NCBI GenBank assembly: GCA_016212515.1
Contig: JACRFZ010000087.1
Location: forward strand, 124,001 to 188,000
Direction of reading: 5' to 3'
DNA length: 64,000 bases
Source: Candidatus Melainabacteria bacterium
GTDB taxonomy: Bacteria > Cyanobacteriota > Vampirovibrionia > Obscuribacterales > Obscuribacteraceae
Made by a program: the position numbers and the translations under genes. The first letter of the stretch is position 1. Every line of letters starts with the position of its first letter. The notes beneath the pieces were generated by a model. It was given only the letters and a program-made list of their open reading frames with translations. It was not told the origin of the DNA and ran no database searches. Shown in pieces: positions 34,591 to 42,914 of the stretch.

Positions 34591-35770
34591 TCTTCTCTTT
34601 AAGGGCCACGGTGGCGGTTTTGATACCTTCCTGGGCCCCCATATTGGCCGGATCAAGTTGTAGACACTGCTGGTAGGAATCCAGGGCGCCCTTATAATCT
34701 TCCTTGGCTTGCAACGCCGTACCGATGTTCATGAAGATACTGGCCCGCTGCCGGTTGTCTCCGGCCGGCACCATAGCCAGTGCCTTCTGGTAATACTGGA
34801 TGGCCAGATCGTAGTGTTTCTGGCTCTGCTGTTCCACACCCAGGTTAATGAGCCTGTCTATGCTGAACTGAGCCTTGGCGGCAGGCAGTGCCGCCAGAAG
34901 TTTCTCCGCCACCGGATTTCTTTTGCCGGGCGAGAGGCTCAAGGCAAGCCGAAACTCCGCCTCAGCCTGTCCGAAATCCCCTTTATATTGCAGCCCCTGA
35001 CCTAGACCAATGTGGTTTTCAGCGGCAGTGGGATTATCCCTGACAGCCGCTTCCCAGCCTGCCACCAGGGCATCCTGCACATCAGGGTCATCAGACTTCA
35101 TGGAAATGGCGCGACCATAGGCGGCAATGGCATTAGGCAAATCTTTCTTGGTCTGAAAGGCCTGCCCCAGTTTGACCTCAATTGAGGCACTGTCAGCAGA
35201 ACGAGCGGCAGCCTGATATTCGGCAATGGCTTCATCCACTTGATCGCGCACACGCAAAACGTCACCCAGCTTTTCATGCAAGGCTCCGTCGTCCTTGAGC
35301 TTGAGCGCTTCTCTGTACTCGACAATGGCGCCTGGGAAGTCGGCCGCTTTGCGGGAAGCGTCGCCCAGAGCCACCCTGGTGGCAAAATCCATGGGGTCTT
35401 TGCCCATGGCCCGAATGATGCTTACGAGGTTGCCTAGAGTTGTGGGATTCTTGGGATCAAGGAGAGCGGCCCGGTGAAAATACTTGATGGCCTCGGTAGG
35501 ATTCTTTTGAAAAACCAAACCGTAATTGTTGTAGGCAATGCCCAGGTTCTCGCGGGCTTTCTTGTAGTTAGGGTCCATCTTCACAGCTTCTTCCAGCTTC
35601 TGAATGGCAAGCTGATAGTTCTGGGCATTGATGGCCTTCACCCCTTCGTTATTGAGGTTGACCAGGGCCGCCTGATCGAAGCCGTAAACATGAGCACCAC
35701 CCAGGGTGAGGGAAAGTGCAAGAGCAAAGCTTACGGGAAAGGTTCTTGTGAGTTGCCTGGAAGTTGTCAT
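31997..35770 (-). CDS. Giant exported TPR protein with about 220-residue super-repeats
   Basis: 1257 residues with a signal peptide (FPVSFALALSLTLGGAHVYG), then TPR units almost end to end. From about residue 390 to the end the TPRs group into four super-repeats of about 220 residues. Each has AxxxYxxAVxxQ, YxLGTxYQxKxDxDNAI, a helix with KAxPLV, a TPR, an aromatic IDEN segment (YFAGLIDEN, YLMAAIDEN, YFIATIDEH) and an end like ARxRxxALxxxP. The ATG with a downstream signal peptide is chosen over an upstream start. Probably a periplasmic or surface protein-interaction scaffold. No enzymatic domain is seen. Confidence 0.85.
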   Translation of the reverse strand: MTTSRQLTRTFPVSFALALSLTLGGAHVYGFDQAALVNLNNEGVKAINAQNYQLAIQKLEEAVKMDPNYKKARENLGIAYNNYGLVFQKNPTEAIKYFHRAALLDPKNPTTLGNLVSIIRAMGKDPMDFATRVALGDASRKAADFPGAIVEYREALKLKDDGALHEKLGDVLRVRDQVDEAIAEYQAAARSADSASIEVKLGQAFQTKKDLPNAIAAYGRAISMKSDDPDVQDALVAGWEAAVRDNPTAAENHIGLGQGLQYKGDFGQAEAEFRLALSLSPGKRNPVAEKLLAALPAAKAQFSIDRLINLGVEQQSQKHYDLAIQYYQKALAMVPAGDNRQRASIFMNIGTALQAKEDYKGALDSYQQCLQLDPANMGAQEGIKTATVALKEKNIGDLSKAADDLFKAQNYDGAIAKYQELLKNAPNDAGIHFNIGAAYQLKKDFDQAIAEYNLAASIDPKNKSYQDALVKVKDLKAQPIIDAALAKHKEKDYIAAVDLYSKALDIVPNNAGLVYNLASAQYAMQDYQNARRSYTRAIELDKTGQINNLYFIATIDEHNGNGNQARAEYQSYLAQAANGTYAAQAKARFEALSKNPAATIKIKSEAELAKDKDASDSYTKAVELQKNGQFDQAIALYQKALSIQGDNADFLYALGTAYQQKGDLDNAIAFYIKAQGVSPAEPLYKKAIKDANILKAGPLVKQAYDKQTGGDVAGAISLYGQAAQLDPDNGSIYMNLGVAYQATDKFQEAFDAYQKAYNLDKKGCVDCLYLMAAIDENFGRGMQAINKYNSYIQQAPSSQYAGAARERIKALSANPSATQKLATTSDVKNAQDASSAYDEAIKKQQAADYDGAIPLYQKAISLMPKESAYLYALATCYQAKGDFDNAIRTYQDAVSKAPAKDLAGYKQALASAQMAQAQPIMDEAVQKHTAGDLAAAIPLYEKSLAMFPSNAHGWTNLAGAYQSNDDFANARRCYLKAVDLDAKNESDNWYFAGLIDENYKRVPDAVSEYGKYLAAKPTGNYAADARARMQAIKLDPSKCQVLATKAQVQASTAASAAFNEAVQLQTDKKYDEAIAKYLEALKSFPNEASYYYSLGTCYQAKEDYDNAIAQYEKARNLNPKEPAYPQLIKQLKQAKAAPLVNSAIEKQTQKNDVPGAIADYEASLKIYDDATTHSYLGTAYQAQNNLQKAMSEYMRALSMDKTLVDTYYYLGTVYEGLKQPAKAVEEYQKFMRSAPAGNANTAAVKERLKLLAPAGRK

Positions 35771-35987
35771 TATTACTTTCAACTGTGTTAGATATTGAAT
35801 CCGGTTTACTAAGTACATAGGATTTTAGTCTATTGATAGCTTCAAAGACCTTTTCTGCAAAGAGGATTTTGCCTACCAATGGGGCCGGGGAAAACCCAGC
35901 TTGCATCATAGAAACATCGTAGTTGTTTCAAAGAAGCAAATCCCCGTGCTTTTGTTCCGGCATTTCAACCCAACTTGAAAACCAGCG

Positions 35988-36022
35988 ATAAAAGAAGGGA
36001 GCCCCCACAGGGGGCCCCCTTC
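35988..36022 (-). terminator. Intrinsic terminator downstream of hpf
   Basis: Minus strand: a 12-13 bp GC-rich stem (AAGGGGGCCCCC / GGGGGCTCCCTT, one mismatch) with a 3-nt loop, followed by CTTTTA. It ends the hpf transcript and insulates the TPR gene downstream. The remaining gap (35771-35987) shows no clear promoter. Confidence 0.75.
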
Positions 36023-36079
36023 CTGTTGATGTCTAATATAGGCGGACCTGCCGCCCTTTGATCCACAGACGATTAGACT

Positions 36080-36664
36080 TTAGACTTCCGGTTCGATCAA
36101 TCCGTAGTTACCATCACGTCTATGGTAAACAGTGTTCACCTGACTGGTTTCCGAATTGATGAACATGAAGAAGTCATGACCCAGAAGGTCCATATGCTTA
36201 CAAGCCTCCTCAGGCAGCATAGGCTTCAATGGGAATCGTTTAGAACGAACTATCTTGGGTCGGATGTCTTCAAGAGCCAGATCCTTGCTGACGGCGATAT
36301 CGGAATCTTCCTCAGCACTGACATCCGGCGCCGAATCATCCATTCGGTCTTTAGTCTTACCACCTTTCGAGAAATGCCTGGTTTTGTACTTTCTCAACTG
36401 TCTCTCTATCTTGTCCGCCACCAGGTCAATGGAGGCGTACATGTTTTCTGTGGACTCTTCTCCTCTAATGACATTGCCGTTGACCTTAATAGTGATCTCC
36501 GCTTTCTGGCTTTTGGCTATTGAGGGGTTTTTTGCCACCGACAATAGAGCAGTGCAATCAAGTCTATGGTCGAAGTGCTTTTGAGCACGTTGCAACTTCT
36601 CAACCAAATACTCCTTCAAAGCAGGGGTGAGTTCAATATTGCGTCCAGTCACGGTTACTTGCAT
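36080..36664 (-). CDS. hpf: Ribosome hibernation promoting factor, long form
   Basis: 194 residues from an ATG with GGAGG 6 nt upstream. Long HPF binds the 30S decoding centre and dimerises ribosomes into 100S particles in stationary phase. The N-terminal S30AE domain (about 1-105, MQVTVTGRNIELTPALKEYLVEKL) and the C-terminal dimerisation domain (about 138-190, RSKRFPLKPMLPEEA...FFMFINSETSQVNTVYHRRDGNYGLIEP) are both intact, joined by an acidic linker. It is a single gene with a downstream terminator. Confidence 0.96.
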   Translation of the reverse strand: MQVTVTGRNIELTPALKEYLVEKLQRAQKHFDHRLDCTALLSVAKNPSIAKSQKAEITIKVNGNVIRGEESTENMYASIDLVADKIERQLRKYKTRHFSKGGKTKDRMDDSAPDVSAEEDSDIAVSKDLALEDIRPKIVRSKRFPLKPMLPEEACKHMDLLGHDFFMFINSETSQVNTVYHRRDGNYGLIEPEV

Positions 36665-36949
36665 AACTATCCTCCAAGTCCAATGAAACACCGTTTGAAA
36701 GCTCTGGCGGGCCAAAGGTTCACAGAATTGGAACAGCAATTGCCAAGGCAATCTGCCCCAATCCAAACCACCAACACCTAGTTGGTGAGGTAGTTTACCG
36801 GTAAAGCAAGTATATACAACAGTCTCGCTCTTTTCCCGCCGCCGCGGTATTCCGATAATGACTTACCCGCAATTCGGCTTTTAATCACGTTTGGCAACCC
36901 CTGAGCAGGATAATTGCAGGAAATTTTTCTCAGGGGGTATTTGAAAACC
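36665..36949. other. Intergenic region upstream of hpf
   Basis: 285 nt between the glycosidase-like gene and hpf. It holds two inverted repeats: CACCAAC-N5-GTTGGTG at 36768-36786 and CCCCTGAG-N23-CTCAGGGG at 36898-36936. The latter may fold after the glycosidase-like gene, but no U-tract follows. No promoter boxes were convincing. Confidence 0.35.
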
Positions 36950-38377
36950 TTAGCGTCCGGAACCGCTGAGCAGGTGCACGGCGTCGAAATAGCTGAGAGG
37001 ACGGCTGCCGGCGTTGGCATTGAGAGCCTGGGGCACCCCGAAGCTTACTCGAGTATTCTCCCCGGAAGCGTAAGCCGGGGCGGCAAAGAGCCTGTCAGCT
37101 CGGGAAGGTCTGGCCAGAGTCATGTACGGACTGGCAGCACCGCCCTTGCGAGGCTTCATGGTCCGACCGGCGGAAAGCCTGGCCTGCCGCACAAAGGAAG
37201 CGGCCGTATCGCGCCCCAGAGGCGCGCCTAATTCGTCGGCCATGGCAATCTCTGGATATTCCCTGGCCACGGTGTCAATGACGCCCTGCCTTTCAAAGTA
37301 GCTGTAGGCGGAAGCCGCATCCACCACGCCTTTAACCTTGAGACTGTGGGCCGTCAATTTGAAGAGCAAGCCCCGGCTTATTGGTCTGGAAGGATCAAAG
37401 CGGGTTTCCTCGATGAGACCTTGAGAAATATACTGCCGCATACCCATAAGCCTCTCGCGGGCATCAACCGGCATGTAATCGTTGTAGAGAGCCATAGCGC
37501 CGTACTGTTCGGCAGTGGTGATCTGATCGGGATAGAGACTGGCACTCTGGGCACCGGAGTCGGCGCAGCCGCGCAGAAACTCTTTGATTTCAGGCGCTCT
37601 TGTGCCCATACCGTCGCCAATCACGTGTACTTCCACGTCAGGGCGGGCGGTGAGCTCACGAATACGCTCCACGGTGCGCTTGGTATAGGTATAGGCGTCG
37701 ATGGTCTGGTAGCGTCCATTCCAATAGGCCATGGGCGCGATCACGTCGTAATACTGGGCCAGGGTTTTCCAGGGGGTAATTGCTACAGCCGGAGCCCGAT
37801 TCAAAGGACTGTAGACAACGGCCACCATGGGGTAAGCACCCAGGGCCTCTCTCAAAATCTTGGAATATGCTTCTACAGCTTCTTTATGCAGGTTCTTCTC
37901 CAGGTTGGGAGCGATGGCATCGAGCCGCTCTCCGTTTTTGGAACGAAAGCGCGCCGCTACAATTAGCTTTTCGGCATCAGCCTTGGGGTTGTGCAATTCG
38001 GCAAAGGACCAGGCGATTACCCTTATTTTGTACTTGTGACAGGCTTCGATGATCTGGCCTAGCTCTTCCGGCTGCCTGATGGCAGGCGTGTTGCTGCGGG
38101 ATGTCTGAATAAATAGATTGCGAATACCGGATGCATAGAGCTTTTCGGCATAGCCCTCAAAATCCCGACTGGGATAGTTCCAGAGATTAACCCAGATGCC
38201 GGCGCCCTCGGAAAGACCCGGTGGATACTGGCTTTGACCAGCCACAGCCAGAGCCGGTGCCAACTGACTCAAGGGCTTATATTCAGCCTGGGCCTGCACG
38301 GAAGCCCCCTGGCAAAAGCCCAACAGGACCAGAGAAAGACCAGCCTGGATAGATTTGAGAGAAATTTTTGTTGCCAT
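36950..38377 (-). CDS. Exported TIM-barrel glycoside-hydrolase-like protein
   Basis: 475 residues from an in-frame ATG. The signal peptide ends SVQAQ (about 30). Residues 55-330 look like a (beta/alpha)8 barrel of the kind found in bacterial putative glycosidases (GAGIWVNLWNY, GIRNLFIQTSR, IIEACHKYKIRVIAWSFAELHNP, MVAVVYSP, YDVIAPMAYWNG, VEVHVIGDGM). Residues about 330-410 (FDPSRPISRGLLFKLTAHSL...ARE) faintly resemble an SLH-like helical module. The C-terminus is basic and disordered. The substrate cannot be told; cell-wall or exopolysaccharide is likely for an exported enzyme. Confidence 0.65.
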   Translation of the reverse strand: MATKISLKSIQAGLSLVLLGFCQGASVQAQAEYKPLSQLAPALAVAGQSQYPPGLSEGAGIWVNLWNYPSRDFEGYAEKLYASGIRNLFIQTSRSNTPAIRQPEELGQIIEACHKYKIRVIAWSFAELHNPKADAEKLIVAARFRSKNGERLDAIAPNLEKNLHKEAVEAYSKILREALGAYPMVAVVYSPLNRAPAVAITPWKTLAQYYDVIAPMAYWNGRYQTIDAYTYTKRTVERIRELTARPDVEVHVIGDGMGTRAPEIKEFLRGCADSGAQSASLYPDQITTAEQYGAMALYNDYMPVDARERLMGMRQYISQGLIEETRFDPSRPISRGLLFKLTAHSLKVKGVVDAASAYSYFERQGVIDTVAREYPEIAMADELGAPLGRDTAASFVRQARLSAGRTMKPRKGGAASPYMTLARPSRADRLFAAPAYASGENTRVSFGVPQALNANAGSRPLSYFDAVHLLSGSGR

Positions 38378-38753
38378 ATTTAGTAATTCCAAGCCGGAAG
38401 AAAAGGAAGAAAGAAAAATCGAAGTAAAGCCAAGTTTAAGACATTATAAATGTGATACCAGACTTATGCCACTCAAACTTTCCTTTTAAACCAAACTATG
38501 CCATTGAAAATTGGCTCCCCAAGCCAAATCGACGCACTCGGTCCGCGGACGACCAACTTACGCCGGAAAATTTATCGGTCTGAGCCTTCCGGCCGAGCTG
38601 TCAATATAGTTAGAGTGAAGGACACCCCTGGGATTTAGTGCACGGAGAGGGTATATAAGGAGCGGAATCACCATCAAAAAAGAGCTGCAAAAATTCAGCA
38701 GCAAAAATTTGGCTGAGAAGACGGGTTAAGTACCAGGAAAAGGCTTGGAACTA
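38378..38753. other. Divergent intergenic region
   Basis: 376 nt between two divergent genes. An AT-rich TATATAAGGAG occurs at about 38652-38662, but no start codon or paired -35 box makes it convincing. No gene or structured RNA was recognised. Confidence 0.35.
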
Positions 38754-39314
38754 ATGAACAAAAAGGAAGAAGAGATTCAACGAAAACTCCTCGAGCTTGA
38801 GACCACTGTATTGAAAGAAAATACGGACTTGAGCCTGGTGGAGGGTCGCACCGATCTCACGGTGGGCGCCAAGCATGCCGGCAAGAGCGCCACCTCCAAG
38901 GACGAAGCCCTGACCAAATCGGACGGCGCCTACTTCGGCGGTCTCGGTCTAATAATCCTCGGACTGATCATGGTTTTCCAGCACATCAATGTGGGCTCAG
39001 GTTTACTCGGCATGCTCGGTCTTGGAAGCGGCGGCTTTCTGGTTCTATTCTTGCCGCTCATGATAGGCATCGGCATGATGCTCTTCAACTCGAAAAACAA
39101 ATGGGGTTGGCTTATAACCGCGGGCAGTTGCGTCTTTCTCATCTTCTCCGTGCTGGCCAGCCTGACCATGACCTTCAAGGCCATGAGCCTTTTGCAAATG
39201 ATCGTGCTCTTCCTGCCCTTTGCCATTGGCGGCTCTTTGCTGGTGAAAGGCATGGGCGGTCCCAAGGGAGTGGTGCAAGCCATCAAGAGCAATATGCCGG
39301 AAAAATCCGAGTAG
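38754..39314 (+). CDS. Four-helix membrane protein with N-terminal coiled coil
   Basis: 186 residues from an ATG with GGA 6 nt upstream. The first 25 residues are a charged helix (NKKEEEIQRKLLELETTVLKEN), followed by a polar linker and then about four hydrophobic helices (about 62-80, 88-108, 117-140, 146-165) rich in Gly, Leu and Met. The tail is basic. No family was recognised. It lies 26 nt upstream of thpR and is probably co-transcribed. Confidence 0.7.
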   Translation: MNKKEEEIQRKLLELETTVLKENTDLSLVEGRTDLTVGAKHAGKSATSKDEALTKSDGAYFGGLGLIILGLIMVFQHINVGSGLLGMLGLGSGGFLVLFLPLMIGIGMMLFNSKNKWGWLITAGSCVFLIFSVLASLTMTFKAMSLLQMIVLFLPFAIGGSLLVKGMGGPKGVVQAIKSNMPEKSE

Positions 39315-39340
39315 AAATCCGAATAGGTTAAAGGAAGAGA

Positions 39341-39988
39341 TTGACCCGAGTTTTTGTGGGAAGCTTTCTTGAGGGCGAGGAAAGAGAAATTCTCGCCCGC
39401 TTTCTAGCGGAAGAAAATGAAAAGCTCAAGCCTGACCAGGTCTCCTCTATTAGAAGCGTAAAACCTGAGAAACTGCACATTACCTGGCAGTTCCTGGGCG
39501 AACTGAACCAGAACGAATTGCTCAACCTGAAGGAGAAATTGCTGGCCCTGGAGGGGCCCCTCTCGGAGTCAGCAAAGTTTCCCTTTTCCATTACTTACGA
39601 CTACGCAGAGGCCTGGCCGTCCACGCAAGCCCGGGTGATCGTGGCCAGACCACGGGTGGAAAGCGAGACTCTAACCGCTCTGGCAAAACTCCTGAGAGAA
39701 GCCCTGGCCCCGCACAGTAGAGCCGACGCGGCCGTGGAAAGAAATATCGTCTTCAAGCCCCATGTCACCCTTTATCGCCTCAGGCAGGCTTGCGACGAAG
39801 CTGTGGCTGCCATAATCTCAGACTTTCAACCCTTTGAGCAAACCATAAGCGCAATCCACCTCGTCGAGAGTCATCTCCAATGTATGCAGGAAGGCAGCTA
39901 TGCCTCTACTTACAGAAGCCTCTTGCAACTGTCCCCTTCAAATGCAGGGGCGGTTTCTAAAGCCCCTTATCAGGACTTGCTAAATTAG
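39341..39988 (+). CDS. thpR: RNA 2',3'-cyclic phosphodiesterase (2H family)
   Basis: 215 residues from a TTG with AAGGAAGAGA directly upstream. ThpR/LigT enzymes hydrolyse 2',3'-cyclic phosphate ends of RNA. The two catalytic HxTx motifs are present: H46-I-T48 and H141-V-T143. The N-terminus (TRVFVGSFL) and the downstream ITWQFLGELN match the family. It is about 30 residues longer than usual at the C-terminus. Its last 32 nt overlap the 3' end of the convergent amidase gene. Confidence 0.9.
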   Translation: MTRVFVGSFLEGEEREILARFLAEENEKLKPDQVSSIRSVKPEKLHITWQFLGELNQNELLNLKEKLLALEGPLSESAKFPFSITYDYAEAWPSTQARVIVARPRVESETLTALAKLLREALAPHSRADAAVERNIVFKPHVTLYRLRQACDEAVAAIISDFQPFEQTISAIHLVESHLQCMQEGSYASTYRSLLQLSPSNAGAVSKAPYQDLLN

Positions 39989-41429
39989 CTTGCTGGCTGA
40001 AGTAACCGGGGGGATAGAAACGCAGCGAGGAATTTTCCGGTGCCGGCAGGAGACGACCAGCCCGGTTCAACTGGCTCGGCGAAGCCGGTTTGAAGACAGC
40101 CTGCACGTGGACGGCACCACTGGCAGGACCTTTAGGTTGCTTCGACTCCAGCTTGTCTTTGCTCTCGGATGGCGTACTTTTCGAAGGAGTCTCCAGTGGA
40201 TTTTCCGGGGTCTTGGTCGGCTCCGGTGTTGATACCGACTCTGGCGCAGAGCCGGAAGCGGGCGATGCCTCGGGCACTGTAAGCGGAGCCGGGCCGCCAT
40301 TAGCGCTATCAGCAGGGGCCGGCCCTTTCACCGGCAACGGCTGCGGTAGAGCCGACTTATCAACTTTCGGTGCCTTCACATCCAGTGGCTGATGAATCTT
40401 CAAGTAGGTGTTGACGGCAGGCTCAGGCTGGCTCTTCCAACTGCGCGCTTCTTCTTTGATACGCCCGGAGCGATAGGCGATGGCCTGGTTCTTGAAGCCG
40501 TTCTTGGTAGCCAGAAAGCCTTCCCAATCGAAGTGCACCGGATCGGTATGATCGCCTTGCTGGGCGTACCGGTGCGTGATGATATTGCCGTCCTGCACGT
40601 TATAGCGATTTTGCAGATAAGCCACCAGCTTGATGACGGAGTTCATCATGGCCGGCGGATAGTCCTGGGAACCAGTATGGTTCATTTCGATGCCGATGCT
40701 GTTGTCGTTGTTTATGCCAGGCAGGGTCTTGAAGATGTTGACATGAACCGTGGCGAGATCCGGGTCTACGGCTTGATAGATAGTACCGTCCCTCTCCACC
40801 ACATACTGGGCGCCGGGATGGCGAATACCCATGGAACTCCAGCTTTCAATGACACGCACGGCAGAGATGGGAATTCCGGTTTCGGTGGAATGCATGACTA
40901 TGTACTTGACCGGCTCACGGCGCCAGAAGATGCCGCCTCTAAGGGGATGGTACTTAACGACGCCGGCCCGCACCAATAGACGGGCGGCATAACCATCGGC
41001 GGTACCATTTTTGAAAGCGTCGCTGATACGCTCGGCTTCGCTCTCGGAAAGAGGACTGGTATCAAATACCGGCGGGCGCGGCATGAAGAGCCCGATGGGA
41101 TAGGCATAACGGGTTTTGGGTGCATGATGGGCAACCTTACCGTGGCGACCATGATGAGCAACCGTGCTACCGCCGCGAGCACGCCTGGAGGCAGTGCGCC
41201 CCCGGGCTCGGGAGCGTGAACTGGAACGTGAGCTTACAACCCGACGACTCTGCACTTTACCGCTTTTTTTGACGCTGGTGCGGGAAGCAGACTTAGAGCG
41301 CGCCTGGGCCTCCGGTGCTGCTTCTATGAGCAGGGCGGAAGTACCGGCGGCAAGCAACACCACTGCCAGTTGACTGAGGCTTGCTCTGACCAAATTTTTG
41401 AAGTTGCCGGAGAATTTTTGGTAAAACAA
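39957..41429 (-). CDS. Exported N-acetylmuramoyl-L-alanine amidase (amidase_2 domain)
   Basis: 490 residues from a TTG; no in-frame ATG is near. The signal peptide ends about AQA (44). A very basic Ser/Arg-rich segment (45-110) may bind cell-wall polymers. The amidase domain (about 175-310) has zinc ligands in VMHSTETG and ITHRYAQQGDHTDP, and the IGIEMNHTG and QYVVERDGTIYQAV strands. The C-terminal 140 residues are Pro/Ser/Lys-rich and disordered. It would cleave the lactyl-alanine bond of peptidoglycan in the envelope. Confidence 0.9.
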   Translation of the reverse strand: MFYQKFSGNFKNLVRASLSQLAVVLLAAGTSALLIEAAPEAQARSKSASRTSVKKSGKVQSRRVVSSRSSSRSRARGRTASRRARGGSTVAHHGRHGKVAHHAPKTRYAYPIGLFMPRPPVFDTSPLSESEAERISDAFKNGTADGYAARLLVRAGVVKYHPLRGGIFWRREPVKYIVMHSTETGIPISAVRVIESWSSMGIRHPGAQYVVERDGTIYQAVDPDLATVHVNIFKTLPGINNDNSIGIEMNHTGSQDYPPAMMNSVIKLVAYLQNRYNVQDGNIITHRYAQQGDHTDPVHFDWEGFLATKNGFKNQAIAYRSGRIKEEARSWKSQPEPAVNTYLKIHQPLDVKAPKVDKSALPQPLPVKGPAPADSANGGPAPLTVPEASPASGSAPESVSTPEPTKTPENPLETPSKSTPSESKDKLESKQPKGPASGAVHVQAVFKPASPSQLNRAGRLLPAPENSSLRFYPPGYFSQQANLASPDKGL

Positions 41430-41626
41430 ACGTGGATGCCCTCATGTGAGACGCCAGCGCCCAATTGAAATACTGAACTAAAGCCTGGGTTCATTATAAA
41501 AGATAAACTCCCCGTAAGCAAACAAAATTTAGCCGGTTGGCAGGTGAAATCTTAGATGGGGAGCGGTTTTCGAGACAGCGGTCGGCGGGGCGGGGAAGTC
41601 ATACTCCAGACATCCATCTTGACACC

Positions 41627-42766
41627 CTAGTCTATCCAACCGCCACCCAGTACATATACATTCTCTTCGTCATATATTCCCAGCACCTGTCCGGGCGTGA
41701 TGGCCGGTTGGGCCTCGGAAAAGACCACCCGCACCCGACCTTCGGCAAGAGGGAAAATAGTCGCCGGTGCCGCTTGCGAATTGTAGCGAATCTTAGCAAG
41801 AGCTTGAAATGGTTCCACCGGTGGTGACGGCATAATCCAGTTAACGAAAGAAGCCGTCAGCTCCCGGCGCAAAAGCGCCTCTTTCGGACCGACATAAACG
41901 ACCCGCATCTCAGGATCGATAGAAGTAACGTAAAGCGGCTCGCTATAAGCAACTCCCAGACCACGCCGCTGCCCGATTGTGTAATTGAAAGTGCCCTGAT
42001 GTTCACCCAAGACTTGACCGGTGACGGTGTGAATCAAGGGTCCCGGCTCCACCGTCAGAAAATTGGCCAGATATTCCTGGGTAGTGGTTCCCCGGGGGAT
42101 AAAGCAAAGGTCCTGGCTGTCCGGTCTGTCGGCCGTGACGATGCCGGCTTTTCTGGCAATATCTCTGATCTCTCCCTTGTCATAATCACCAAGGGGTAAA
42201 AGGGTTGAATTGACTTGATCTAGAGTCAGGCCCCAGAGCACATAAGACTGGTCTTTTTTCTCGTCCTTGGCTTTGCAGAGGCGCCGCCCCGCTTCCGTGT
42301 CTACGATACGGGCGTAGTGCCCGGTGGCAATATACCGAGCATTCAACAGTTTGCGCCCATAATTCATAAGGGCGCCCCACTTTATTAGCGTATTGCAAAG
42401 ACTACAGGGCAAGGGTGTGCGCGCCCGGGCATAAGACTCGTGAAACTGATCGATGATTTCATTTTTGAAGAGTTCGCGCAGATCAACGGCATGGTGATCA
42501 ATGCCCAGGTCTTCGCAGACCCTGGCCGCATCTATCATGCCTGTGTCGCAACAGCGGCTGCCCGACTTGATCAACCAGCCGGTGACACCCACCACGTCAT
42601 AGCCGGCCTGCATCATCAAATAGGCAGTTACCGAAGAATCAACACCGCCACTCATGAGAACGGCCACACGGGTTTTGCCCTCAGGCACCGCCCGGGCCTC
42701 TCTGGCCCCGGCAACTGCACAGACAGCTTCTACCGTTTCCGGCGCCGGCATTTCACCTTCGCTCAC
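41627..42766 (-). CDS. mnmA: tRNA-specific 2-thiouridylase MnmA
   Basis: 379 residues. MnmA thiolates U34 of tRNA Lys, Glu and Gln. ATP-pyrophosphatase loop SGGVDSS (39-45), first catalytic Cys in PLPCSLCN (about 130), second in SQDLCFIPRG (about 225), and the QRRGLGV motif are all present. The start is a GTG with AAGG 5 nt upstream; an ATG five codons later also has an upstream AAGG and gives an equally good protein. Confidence 0.96.
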   Translation of the reverse strand: MSEGEMPAPETVEAVCAVAGAREARAVPEGKTRVAVLMSGGVDSSVTAYLMMQAGYDVVGVTGWLIKSGSRCCDTGMIDAARVCEDLGIDHHAVDLRELFKNEIIDQFHESYARARTPLPCSLCNTLIKWGALMNYGRKLLNARYIATGHYARIVDTEAGRRLCKAKDEKKDQSYVLWGLTLDQVNSTLLPLGDYDKGEIRDIARKAGIVTADRPDSQDLCFIPRGTTTQEYLANFLTVEPGPLIHTVTGQVLGEHQGTFNYTIGQRRGLGVAYSEPLYVTSIDPEMRVVYVGPKEALLRRELTASFVNWIMPSPPVEPFQALAKIRYNSQAAPATIFPLAEGRVRVVFSEAQPAITPGQVLGIYDEENVYVLGGGWID

Positions 42767-42914
42767 GTCTACCTTTATCCTCAGGTTGCGATTTCAACAC
42801 CGATTCAGCAAGTCATCGGTGCAGCTAGTTTACTACAGGGTTGTCAGGCAAGCAGGCAAAAAGCAGCGCCAGTCAGTCAACCTTAACAAAACCGGACGGT
42901 CATAGATGAGGAGC

